Source: a virus
IMG/VR virus record: IMGVR_UViG_3300044637_000174
Location: 1-34,216 of that record
Direction: 5' to 3' (one strand)
Length of the DNA: 34,216 nucleotides
Position 1 is the stretch's first letter. Each line of letters starts with the position of its first letter. The translations under genes were made by a program, and so were the position numbers. Of this stretch, positions 17,801-23,570 are shown piece after piece. The notes below the pieces were generated by a model. That model did not search any database. It was not told the DNA's origin and saw only the letters and a program-made list of their open reading frames with translations.

Positions 17801-17808
17801 CAAAGATA
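17801..17808 (-). promoter_or_regulatory. Leftward promoter -7 box
   Basis: On the minus strand this reads TATCTTTG, an exact match to the Bacteroidetes -7 box TAnnTTTG. It would start leftward transcription around 17796, giving a leader of about 20 bases before the 95-residue gene. A clear -33 TTG is not seen. Confidence 0.55.
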
Positions 17809-17849
17809 TAGTATTAATTTGATATAATAATACATTATTTTTACTTTTA

Positions 17850-17881
17850 ACAAATTAATTTGTAACTGTTTGATAATCAAA
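17850..17881. promoter_or_regulatory. Candidate operators: two palindromes in the divergent control region
   Basis: ACAAATTAATTTGT (17850-17863) is a perfect 14-bp palindrome, and TTTGATAATCAAA (17869-17881) is a perfect 6+1+6 palindrome. A wider inverted pair, TTTTAACAAA at 17845 and TTTGTTAAAA at 17895, brackets them. They sit between the two divergent promoters, as expected for operators of a switch protein, perhaps the HTH protein encoded at 17954. AT-richness makes chance palindromes more likely. Confidence 0.35.
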
Positions 17882-17918
17882 GCAACTAATTTATTTTGTT
17901 AAAAATGTAATTATTTAT

Positions 17919-17949
17919 TTGTTTATTGTAAAAATAGTATTTATATTTG
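17919..17949 (+). promoter_or_regulatory. Early rightward promoter, leaderless layout
   Basis: TTG at 17919-17921, a 20-base spacer and TATATTTG at 17942-17949 match the flavobacterial consensus exactly. The box ends 5 bases before the ATG at 17954, so the usual start point falls on the first base of the start codon, giving a leaderless mRNA for the HTH gene. Confidence 0.7.
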
Positions 17950-17953
17950 TGCC

Positions 17954-18118
17954 ATGCTAATAACATTAAACGAATTTGCAAAAATTCACGAAGTAAGTGT
18001 TCAAGCCATTAGATGGCAAGTGAAACACAATAAAATTAAAACTACCACTAAGTATGGTAAAGTTTTAATTAACCATAATATCAATTATACACCAATTAGA
18101 GGGAGGGGCAGAAAATGA
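17954..18118 (+). CDS. Small HTH DNA-binding protein, excisionase/AlpA-like (54 aa)
   Basis: MLITLNEFAKIHEVSVQAIR followed by WQVKHNKIKTTTKYGKVLI forms a compact helix-turn-helix with a beta wing, as in excisionase/MerR-type DNA-binding domains; the tail is basic. It is the first gene of the early rightward operon, next to palindromes in the divergent promoter region, so it may be the early regulator. Its stop overlaps the next start (ATGA). Confidence 0.65.
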   Translation: MLITLNEFAKIHEVSVQAIRWQVKHNKIKTTTKYGKVLINHNINYTPIRGRGRK

Positions 18119-18249
18119 TACAACTATTAATCTTTATGGCTTTATTTAGCTTTGGGTTATTAATCCTTACCATGTGCTACCCTCACATTGGAATAGTTAT
18201 TCACGATGCCATTGCTCACTACTGGCATAAATACATTATGAGAAAATGA
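18115..18249 (+). CDS. Small membrane protein (44 aa)
   Basis: It starts inside the previous stop (ATGATA). Residues 2-21 (IQLLIFMALFSFGLLILTMC) form one membrane segment, with a short His-rich tail (HIGIVIHDAIAHYWHKY). It is joined by ATGA overlaps on both sides, which supports a real gene. Function unknown; early phage genes of this size often affect the host envelope. Confidence 0.5.
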   Translation: MIQLLIFMALFSFGLLILTMCYPHIGIVIHDAIAHYWHKYIMRK

Positions 18250-18347
18250 TATGGATTGCAGGAGTAAGCATAGTAACGCTAGGCGTTATTAGTTACATGA
18301 TTAAAGATAATGAATATGATGAATGGACTAAAAATAAAAACAAATGA
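18246..18347 (+). CDS. Very small membrane protein (33 aa)
   Basis: MIWIAGVSIVTLGVISYMI forms one membrane segment and the tail is charged (KDNEYDEWTKNKNK). Start and stop both overlap neighbours as ATGA, the same coupling as the genes around it. Unknown function. Confidence 0.45.
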   Translation: MIWIAGVSIVTLGVISYMIKDNEYDEWTKNKNK

Positions 18348-18754
18348 GACTATACACTAAATACAACTTTGATAAATTAGAACTTAATAGGGCTACATTT
18401 ATACGTGGCGTTTGCCAAAACATTAGAGTAAGCTCAAACCATTACTCGGAAAAATACAACGTTAAATTTAAGATTAAGAAAGTAGGCGATGGTGCTATGG
18501 TTACTTTAATTGAGGGTGTACAGCCTTTAATTAAAGAACGTCAAACTAGGGAGATTGAAAAGGATAACTTTATGACTAAAAGTGATATGGTTATTAAATT
18601 AGATCGTAGTCAAATTGAAACTTTAATAGCACATAGAAATAACCTAGACTACCGGGTAATTAATAACATTGACTTATACACAGATAAATGTGTGTTCTTT
18701 GAAAAGTCAAGGGAAATAACTAAATTTATAAATTCAAATCAAAACATAAAATAA
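18344..18754 (+). CDS. Hypothetical early protein (136 aa)
   Basis: A basic, soluble protein starting MRLYTKYNFDKLELNRATFIR; strand-rich first 60 residues, then mixed charged segments. It is coupled to the 33-residue gene by ATGA and precedes the SSB-like gene by 7 bases. A DNA- or RNA-related early function fits the position; the family is unknown to me. Confidence 0.5.
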   Translation: MRLYTKYNFDKLELNRATFIRGVCQNIRVSSNHYSEKYNVKFKIKKVGDGAMVTLIEGVQPLIKERQTREIEKDNFMTKSDMVIKLDRSQIETLIAHRNNLDYRVINNIDLYTDKCVFFEKSREITKFINSNQNIK

Positions 18755-18761
18755 AACAAAC

Positions 18762-19133
18762 ATGGACATCCAAGGAACAATCAAAGAGGTATTCGCAACC
18801 CAAACAATTAGCGAAAAGTTTAAAAAGCGTGAATTTGTACTAACGACAGACGGAAGTACACCGTACCCAAACCATCTATTAATTCAAGTTACTAATGCAA
18901 AATGTGACTTATTAAATAGCTATTCAAGTGGGGACGAAGTAACAGTTAGCATAAACTTGCGAGGGCGTTTATACGAAAACCCAACTAAAGGAACTCAGTA
19001 TTTTAATAGTATTGAAGCATGGGCTATAAAAGGTGTTAGTCAATTTACTAAACCAGCTACAAACGTACAGGCTGAAAATCATGCTTTTGTTAATAACTCT
19101 AATAAAAATGATAATGATGATTTGCCGTTCTAA
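18762..19133 (+). CDS. SSB-like protein, DUF3127 type (123 aa)
   Basis: Residues 1-95 fit the OB-fold-like DUF3127 family (MDIQGTIKEVFATQTISEKFKKREFVLTTD, then GDEVTVSINLRGR and YFNSIEAWAIKGV). The end is Asn-rich and closes with DDLPF, like the acidic C-terminal tip of bacterial SSB, which recruits partner proteins. It likely binds single-stranded DNA with the ERF annealing protein encoded next. The downstream promoter's -33 element lies in its last codons. Confidence 0.65.
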   Translation: MDIQGTIKEVFATQTISEKFKKREFVLTTDGSTPYPNHLLIQVTNAKCDLLNSYSSGDEVTVSINLRGRLYENPTKGTQYFNSIEAWAIKGVSQFTKPATNVQAENHAFVNNSNKNDNDDLPF

Positions 19134-19151
19134 ATATTATTAGTATATTTG
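19121..19151 (+). promoter_or_regulatory. Promoter of leader RNA A and ERF gene
   Basis: TTTG at 19121-19124, a 19-base spacer and TATATTTG at 19144-19151 match the flavobacterial consensus. Unlike the leaderless promoters, it is 116 bases before the ATG and directly precedes the structured RNA A. Confidence 0.75.
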
Positions 19152-19155
19152 CAGT

Positions 19156-19254
19156 AAGTTAAACAAGAGTAGAGACTTGTTATTCATAACTAAACTATTT
19201 AAAACCTAAGCGGGTGCGGTTTCTCTACGCCAATCCTGCTTAGGTTTCTTTTTT
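19156..19254 (+). ncRNA. Structured RNA A: two hairpins with complementary loops, terminator-like end
   Basis: Hairpin 1: AACAAG (19162-19167) with CTTGTT (19176-19181), 8-base loop AGTAGAGA. Hairpin 2: 10-bp stem at 19202-19211 with 19238-19247 (core CCTAAGC/GCTTAGG), followed by TTTCTTTTTT, so it reads as an intrinsic terminator. Loop 1 GTAGAGA (19169-19175) is exactly complementary to TCTCTAC (19222-19228) in the hairpin 2 interior. A kissing-loop fold is predicted. It is either a terminated small RNA of about 95 bases or an attenuator in the leader of the ERF gene, whose ATG follows 14 bases later. Its design matches RNA B at 25024, with different sequence. Confidence 0.6.
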
Positions 19255-19267
19255 AAAACAAAACAAA

Positions 19268-19798
19268 ATGAAAGACTTAGTAAAAATTCAAACAGAATTA
19301 AAAGTTCCTAAAGGTAACTTTAACAGCTTTGGTAAATACAAATACAGAAGTTGTGAAGATATTTTAGAAGCTGTAAAACCAATCTTAAACAAGTATAACG
19401 CTACATTTAGCTTAACTGATGAAGTTATATTAGTTGGCACTAAACTATTTGTTAAAGCAACTGCATCTATTCATATTGGACAAGATCATAATTGGACTTG
19501 TGGCTTTGCAGAATTAGCAGAACATAAAGGAATGTCACCAGAACAAGCAACTGGAACTGCATCAAGCTATGCTAGAAAATATGCCTTAAATGGTTTATTT
19601 TTAATTGATGAAACAGAGGCGGATGCTGATAGTCAAAAACCTGCACCAGTTAAACCAACTTTAAACGCTCAACAATTTGAAGCTATAATTAACACTATTA
19701 CAAGTGGCAATAAAGACAAGGTAATTGAAGCGTTACCAAAATATACAATCTCAAAAGAATTTCAAACCGCTATTGACTTAGCATTAAAAAATAATTAA
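19268..19798 (+). CDS. ERF family single-strand annealing recombinase (176 aa)
   Basis: The pattern YKYRSCEDILEAVKPILNKY (about 24-43), a beta segment, then MSPEQATGTASSYARKYALNGLFLIDETEADAD (about 97-129) is the hallmark of the ERF family. Such proteins anneal complementary single strands in phage recombination and circularisation. A Pro/Lys linker and a small C-terminal helical domain follow. It lies next to the SSB-like gene and directly after the terminator-like RNA A, so its expression may depend on antitermination or readthrough. Confidence 0.8.
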   Translation: MKDLVKIQTELKVPKGNFNSFGKYKYRSCEDILEAVKPILNKYNATFSLTDEVILVGTKLFVKATASIHIGQDHNWTCGFAELAEHKGMSPEQATGTASSYARKYALNGLFLIDETEADADSQKPAPVKPTLNAQQFEAIINTITSGNKDKVIEALPKYTISKEFQTAIDLALKNN

Positions 19799-19799
19799 G

Positions 19800-19970
19800 A
19801 TGGAAGCTAAAACTAAAAAACAATTAACATTATTAACTAAAGAAATAGATGCTGCCTTATTAGCGATAGATAAATATGGAGATAATATGTTTGCTTTAGG
19901 CTATGCTATCGGAACAATAAAATCTATTCAACAAGATATTGAAACACTAATAAATCTAAAAAATAATTAA
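19800..19970 (+). CDS. Small helical protein (56 aa)
   Basis: ATG starts one base after the ERF stop and TAA ends two bases before the next gene. MEAKTKKQLTLLTKEIDAAL and the following segments form two amphipathic helices; no membrane segment. Tight spacing supports a real gene. Possibly an accessory of the recombination module; function unknown. Confidence 0.5.
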   Translation: MEAKTKKQLTLLTKEIDAALLAIDKYGDNMFALGYAIGTIKSIQQDIETLINLKNN

Positions 19971-19972
19971 TT

Positions 19973-20467
19973 ATGAAAGTAGCATTATACCAAATAGAAC
20001 AGGAATATTTAAACATTGTACAATCTATAATAGATGCAGGTGGCGAAATAACAGAGGAGCAGGAAACTGCCCTCTCTATTTCTAAAGAACAATTACAAAA
20101 TAAAGGCGTTTGTTATGGCTTTATTGTAAAAGAATTAGAGGGCAATATAGATCTAATTGATTTAGAAATAAAGCGATTACAGGCATTAAAAAAACCTTTA
20201 GTTAATAGTATCGATAGACTTAAAAATAACCTATCACAAGCCATGCAAATGTTTGATGTAACGGAATTAAAAACACCGCTATTAAAGATTAACTTTAGAA
20301 AATCAGAATCTATTGAAGTTACAGATATTGACTTGCTAGATGCAGATTTTGTTAAAACAACTATAACTAAAGCAGCCGATAAAATAGCGATTAAAGAAGC
20401 TATTAAAAGTGGTGAAAATGTGCAGGGGGCTATTTTACAAACTAATTTAAACCTACAAATTAAGTAA
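19973..20467 (+). CDS. Gp157-like protein (164 aa)
   Basis: The layout fits the siphovirus Gp157 family: N-terminal helix with YQIEQEYLNIVQSI, EITEEQETALSISKEQLQNK, the coiled coil IVKELEGNIDLIDLEIKRLQALKKPLVNSIDRLKNNLSQAM (about 51-91), then the strand region TPLLKINFRKSESIEV. Members lie beside SSB and recombinase genes, as here; the biochemical role is not settled. Its last codons are part of a 28-bp direct repeat that brackets the next gene, and its stop overlaps the next ATG as TAATG. Confidence 0.65.
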   Translation: MKVALYQIEQEYLNIVQSIIDAGGEITEEQETALSISKEQLQNKGVCYGFIVKELEGNIDLIDLEIKRLQALKKPLVNSIDRLKNNLSQAMQMFDVTELKTPLLKINFRKSESIEVTDIDLLDADFVKTTITKAADKIAIKEAIKSGENVQGAILQTNLNLQIK

Positions 20468-20479
20468 TGGAAAAACCAA
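20452..20479 (+). repeat. 28-bp direct repeat, left copy
   Basis: It covers the last Gp157-like codons and the start of the 277-residue gene. It matches 21301-21328 at 27 of 28 bases (C versus T at the fifth base). Both copies include the ATGGAAAAACCAA start, so the proteins on both sides begin MEKP. The copies are 849 bases apart and bracket one gene exactly. Confidence 0.85.
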
Positions 20480-21300
20480 ATTTATTAGTTACATTTAGCG
20501 GAGGGGAGACCTCCGCTTTTATGGCGCAATGGCTTTTTAAACATAAAAATAATGAATATAACATGGTTTTTGTTTTCGCTAATACAGGACAGGAAAGTGA
20601 ACCTACATTAGAGTTTATAAACAATTGTGAGAATGAATTTGGTTTTAAAATTAATTGGATTGAATGTGTTGTAAATAAAGAAAAAGGTAAAGGCACTAGA
20701 CATAAAATAATAGATTTTAAATCAGCAAGTAGAAATGGCGAACCATTTGAAGATGTCATTAAAAAATACGGATTACCCACAACTAATTTTTTACATTGTA
20801 CAAGGGAGTTAAAATTATCCCCTGTTAAATCTTTCGCTAAAGAGTATTTTAACGGTCAAAAATACTTACTCGCATTAGGTATAAGGAGTGATGAATTTGA
20901 TAGAATGAATCCCAATTATAAAAAATTAGGTATTATTTACCCATTAATCCAAAAAGATTTTATTCCTGTTACAAAAAAACATATAAATTTTTATTGGAAA
21001 CAAATGCCGTTTAGATTAAACTTAAAAGGTTATCAAGGGAATTGTATAACCTGCTATAAAAAAAGCGATAAAAAGCTATTTCAAATAGCTAAAGAAACAC
21101 CATCGGCATTTGATTTTTTTAAAAGAATGGAGTTGTTATATAGCAAAGGTTATTCTATATTTAGAGGTTCTAGAAATGTTGAAGATATTTTAAGACAATC
21201 TAAAGAGTATAACGGAAAAGTTAACAACGACAACGAAGATTCAAATATACAATTAGACTTGTTAAATGACTCATGCGAGATATTTACGGAATGCAAATAA
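20467..21300 (+). CDS. PAPS-reductase-like N-type ATP pyrophosphatase, paralog 1 (277 aa)
   Basis: The ATP-binding P-loop SGGETS is at residues 11-16 (N-type PPi-synthetase / PAPS reductase fold). Further signature points: FANTGQE (37-43), CTREL at Cys111, LGIRSDEFDRM (137-147) and the pair NC-IT-C at Cys193/Cys196. It shares this motif order with the 235-residue protein at 21691. Family members activate a substrate with ATP for sulfur or other nucleophile chemistry; in phages they are suspected in DNA or RNA base modification. It is bracketed by 28-bp direct repeats, suggesting acquisition as a single-gene cassette. Confidence 0.7.
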   Translation: MEKPNLLVTFSGGETSAFMAQWLFKHKNNEYNMVFVFANTGQESEPTLEFINNCENEFGFKINWIECVVNKEKGKGTRHKIIDFKSASRNGEPFEDVIKKYGLPTTNFLHCTRELKLSPVKSFAKEYFNGQKYLLALGIRSDEFDRMNPNYKKLGIIYPLIQKDFIPVTKKHINFYWKQMPFRLNLKGYQGNCITCYKKSDKKLFQIAKETPSAFDFFKRMELLYSKGYSIFRGSRNVEDILRQSKEYNGKVNNDNEDSNIQLDLLNDSCEIFTECK

Positions 21301-21328
21301 CCTATAAATTAAGTAATGGAAAAACCAA
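21301..21328 (+). repeat. 28-bp direct repeat, right copy
   Basis: The right copy of the repeat at 20452, directly after the stop of the 277-residue gene and covering the start of the 42-residue gene. Removing one copy plus the intervening gene would restore a Gp157-like stop overlapping the 42-residue gene start, with no other scar. Confidence 0.85.
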
Positions 21329-21444
21329 TCCTGCCAAACATGATCGTGCTAAATGATAGCACGGTCATTTATAAAGGCAAAAAATTAAAGCCAATATGTT
21401 TAACCATATCTCTAATAAGGGATAGTAAAAAAGTGAAGGAATAG
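21316..21444 (+). CDS. Small basic protein (42 aa)
   Basis: Starts MEKPILPNMIVLNDSTVIYK and ends with a Lys-rich tail (RDSKKVKE). Its stop lies one base before the next ATG. Because its start lies in the right direct repeat, it was probably the gene directly following the Gp157-like gene before the cassette arrived. No family recognised. Confidence 0.45.
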   Translation: MEKPILPNMIVLNDSTVIYKGKKLKPICLTISLIRDSKKVKE

Positions 21445-21445
21445 T

Positions 21446-21694
21446 ATGGAAATGATATACTTAATACTTAGCCAGTTTACATTTAGTTTTAGTAGAACTT
21501 TAAATGTAAGATATACGGCAAAAGAAAACGTATTAATGGGTATTATAACATCTACATTAATAAAATTAACATGGCTTGTTAGTAGCTCAATAGGTGTAAA
21601 ATCTGTTATTGATGGCGATGTAAAAATGTGTATTGCTTATGTAATAAGCGGATTAATTGGTGATTATTTATCTTATAAAATAAAAATAAAATGA
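21446..21694 (+). CDS. Small two-span membrane protein (82 aa)
   Basis: MEMIYLILSQFTFSFSRTLNVRY, then a hydrophobic stretch (VLMGIITSTLIKLTWLVSSSIGV, about 29-51) and a second (MCIAYVISGLIGDYLSY, about 61-77), ending in KIKIK. It overlaps the following PAPS-reductase-like gene by ATGA, so the two are likely translated together. It may anchor or regulate the modification enzymes, or be unrelated to them. Family unknown to me. Confidence 0.5.
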   Translation: MEMIYLILSQFTFSFSRTLNVRYTAKENVLMGIITSTLIKLTWLVSSSIGVKSVIDGDVKMCIAYVISGLIGDYLSYKIKIK

Positions 21695-22398
21695 AAGAAA
21701 CAATAGCAGTTTGGTTTAGTTGCGGAGTTGCAAGTGCAGTAGCAGCTAAAAAAACTATTGAAAAGTATGGTGAAACTCATAATATTTTAATAGTAAACAA
21801 CCCAGTTAAAAACGAGCATCCTGATAATTTAAGATTTTTAGCTGATGTTGAAACTTGGTTAGGACAAAAGATTATTAAAGCCACTAATGATAAATACCCA
21901 AATGCTGATATTATAGAGGTATTTGATAAGGTTAAATATATTAGTGGTGTTGCAGGTGCGCCTTGCACAAGGGAATTAAAAAAGGAAGCGAGATACCAAT
22001 TTGAAAAGAAAAATAAAATTGACTGGCACGTTTTAGGGTTTACCATTGATGAATGGGAAAGGCAAAAAAGATTTAATACAGGCGAAAGAGGAAATACAAT
22101 ACCTGTGCTAATTGCTGAATTATTAACTAAACAAGATTGCTTTAAAATAGTTGAAAAGGCTGGGATTAAATTGCCTTTAATTTATTCGCTTGGTTATCCA
22201 AATGCTAATTGTATCGGGTGTGTAAAATCGCAAAGTCCTACTTATTGGAATTTAGTTAGAAAAACTTTTCCAGATGTGTTTGAAGAGCGTGCAATACAGA
22301 GCAGAAGAATAGGTTGTAAACTTGTTAAATTAAAAGGTAAAAGAATTTACTTAGATGAATTATTAGAAACTGATAAAGGCGGTAAAATTAAAAGCTAG
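21691..22398 (+). CDS. PAPS-reductase-like N-type ATP pyrophosphatase, paralog 2 (235 aa)
   Basis: The P-loop is SCGVAS (10-15), with Cys in place of the second Gly of SGGxxS. CTRELK follows at Cys92, LGFTIDEWERQKRF at about 115-128 and ANCIGCVKSQ with Cys174/Cys177, the same motif order as paralog 1 at 20467. The C-terminus is Lys/Gly-rich. Co-occurrence of two diverged copies suggests two steps or two substrates in one pathway. It is joined to the membrane protein gene by ATGA. Substrate cannot be read from sequence. Confidence 0.65.
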   Translation: MKETIAVWFSCGVASAVAAKKTIEKYGETHNILIVNNPVKNEHPDNLRFLADVETWLGQKIIKATNDKYPNADIIEVFDKVKYISGVAGAPCTRELKKEARYQFEKKNKIDWHVLGFTIDEWERQKRFNTGERGNTIPVLIAELLTKQDCFKIVEKAGIKLPLIYSLGYPNANCIGCVKSQSPTYWNLVRKTFPDVFEERAIQSRRIGCKLVKLKGKRIYLDELLETDKGGKIKS

Positions 22399-22438
22399 GA
22401 ATGCGGAATTTTTTGCGATACTAAATAACAAATAACCT

Positions 22439-22732
22439 ATGACCACAGACGAGATAAACAAACTAATCGCTAAGGAATATCAAAGCCTTAGCGATTTAGC
22501 TATTCAAAAGAATAACAGCTATAATGGCTCAATCTTTAATCCTGACTGGATAATTAAGCCATCAATGGAACTAACTAAAAAAGATATGATTGAATTTGGA
22601 ATAGCAGCCAGAGCAAACGATAAAATTAATCGTATCAAAAGCGCAGGTTTAAAAGGCTTTGATGAGGATAATCTAAAAGACTTAATAGGCTATCTTATAC
22701 TGTTTCGTATCGCTCAAAGTCTAAAGGAATAG
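22439..22732 (+). CDS. Nmad1-like (DUF1599-type) nucleotide-modification-associated protein (97 aa)
   Basis: The pattern SDLAIQKNNSYNGSIFNP, FGIAARANDKINRIKSAG and EDNLKDLIGYLILFRIAQS matches the small helical family once called DUF1599 and renamed nucleotide modification associated domain 1. In Aravind-group analyses it occurs near phage DNA-modification enzymes. Its place after two PAPS-reductase-like genes supports a base-modification module. It is the last rightward gene before a convergent leftward operon. Confidence 0.5.
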   Translation: MTTDEINKLIAKEYQSLSDLAIQKNNSYNGSIFNPDWIIKPSMELTKKDMIEFGIAARANDKINRIKSAGLKGFDEDNLKDLIGYLILFRIAQSLKE

Positions 22733-22743
22733 TTGTTTATTAT

Positions 22744-22766
22744 CCACAATAACCCTATATTTGTGG
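22744..22766. terminator. Weak stem-loop between convergent genes
   Basis: CCACAA (22744-22749) pairs with TTGTGG (22761-22766) around an 11-base loop. It straddles the end of the leftward 117-residue gene and lies 12 bases after the rightward gene stop. No T-tract on the right; a weak terminator at best. Confidence 0.3.
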
Positions 22767-23108
22767 TTCATTATCAACATCGGGAATAGGCAGACTTTCA
22801 TAATATTCATTTAACTTTGAATAAATAACTTCTGGTCTGCCGGGTGAATAAACCAAATCGCCATTCTCAAATACTATCTCGGTGTAATATTTCTTATTAG
22901 TTTTACCTTTAGGAATAAACACCTTTGGGTTTAATTGCGTAATTGTATTTCGAGATAAACAAAAGTAACCAATAGTTGTTTCGTAGTCATCTAATAAACC
23001 TTCGTTTAAAAGCCTTATTTTATCAAGTTCATCTATTTCCTCATCCGTATTAAAAGCTGAGTTTATAGGGTGAATTATTGATATTGAGAACCATTGTAGA
23101 CTATCCAT
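22755..23108 (-). CDS. Hypothetical protein (117 aa), leftward operon
   Basis: Starts MDSLQWFSISIIHPINSAFN, then an acidic segment, and a beta-like second half with NPKVFIPKGKTNKKYYTEIVF and YSPGRPEVI. No membrane segments. Its ATG is 4 bases beyond the leftover phosphoesterase stop codon (23113), the same spacing as in the phosphoesterase-endonuclease pair, so it probably followed the phosphoesterase directly before the endonuclease arrived. Family unknown. Confidence 0.5.
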   Translation of the reverse strand: MDSLQWFSISIIHPINSAFNTDEEIDELDKIRLLNEGLLDDYETTIGYFCLSRNTITQLNPKVFIPKGKTNKKYYTEIVFENGDLVYSPGRPEVIYSKLNEYYESLPIPDVDNEPQI

Positions 23109-23112
23109 TGTA

Positions 23113-23139
23113 TTAAAATTTATGTGTTAATCTCATTAT
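23113..23139 (-). repeat. Presumed native 3' end of the phosphoesterase gene, left behind by the insertion
   Basis: On the minus strand this 27-base stretch encodes IMRLTHKF-stop using the AT-rich codons AGA, TTA, ACA and TTT. It repeats the end of the phosphoesterase gene (23544-23570) with 6 differences, all synonymous. It lies partly inside the endonuclease 3' end in another frame; the last codons of the endonuclease (NEINT-stop) are made from it. Confidence 0.8.
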
Positions 23140-23539
23140 TTTTTAAGTATTCAATTGCACTACTTAGTATTTTTACGTCGTCGTTAAGTAGCCCTATTCC
23201 CCTATTACATTTATCACATAACAAACCCCTTATTTTTTTTGTTTCGTGGCAATGGTCAACACATAAACTCTTTTTATGTTTATTATTTAATTGAGAAATA
23301 TGTTTATTACAGATTTTACAACAACCTTTTTGTTCTAAAAACATTTCTTCATATTGTTTTAAATCAATACCATAAGCTCTTTTTAAATCATAATCCTTCA
23401 TTACTTTAGAATCATATTTATTTCTCATTTTTTTATTATGGCAATCTTTACAATATGGTTGAGTTCCTGAAGTTCTATTACTTCTTTTAACAAATTCAAT
23501 AATTTGTTTTTCTTTATTACATAAATTACAAGTTTTCAT
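23120..23539 (-). CDS. Endonuclease VII-type HNH homing nuclease (139 aa)
   Basis: The N-terminal zinc site is Cys4-Cys7 with Cys30-Cys33. The catalytic part has KGCCKIC (73-77), CVDHCHET (93-100; Asp95, His96, His98) and LLCDKCNRGIGLLNDD (107-121; Cys108, Cys111, Asn112), the recombination endonuclease VII / His-Me finger pattern. In phages such genes are often free-standing mobile elements. This one lies between the phosphoesterase and the 117-residue gene, duplicates the phosphoesterase 3' end, and takes its own stop from the displaced native tail. Confidence 0.8.
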   Translation of the reverse strand: MKTCNLCNKEKQIIEFVKRSNRTSGTQPYCKDCHNKKMRNKYDSKVMKDYDLKRAYGIDLKQYEEMFLEQKGCCKICNKHISQLNNKHKKSLCVDHCHETKKIRGLLCDKCNRGIGLLNDDVKILSSAIEYLKNNEINT

Positions 23540-23543
23540 AGCC

Positions 23544-23570
23544 TTAGAATTTATGGGTGAGCCGCATTAT
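23544..23570 (-). repeat. Recoded 3' end of the phosphoesterase gene
   Basis: It encodes residues 346-353 (IMRLTHKF) and stop. Compared with 23113-23139, CGG replaces AGA, CTC replaces TTA, ACC replaces ACA and TTC replaces TTT. Every difference is a C or G here against A or T there, and none changes the protein. Confidence 0.8.

Noticed and set aside
22732-22758. TTG-N20-TATATTTG, a perfect-looking rightward promoter antisense to the leftward 117-residue gene
   Set aside because: No rightward gene or structured RNA follows, and the box overlaps the stem-loop between convergent genes; an antisense transcript is possible but unsupported.
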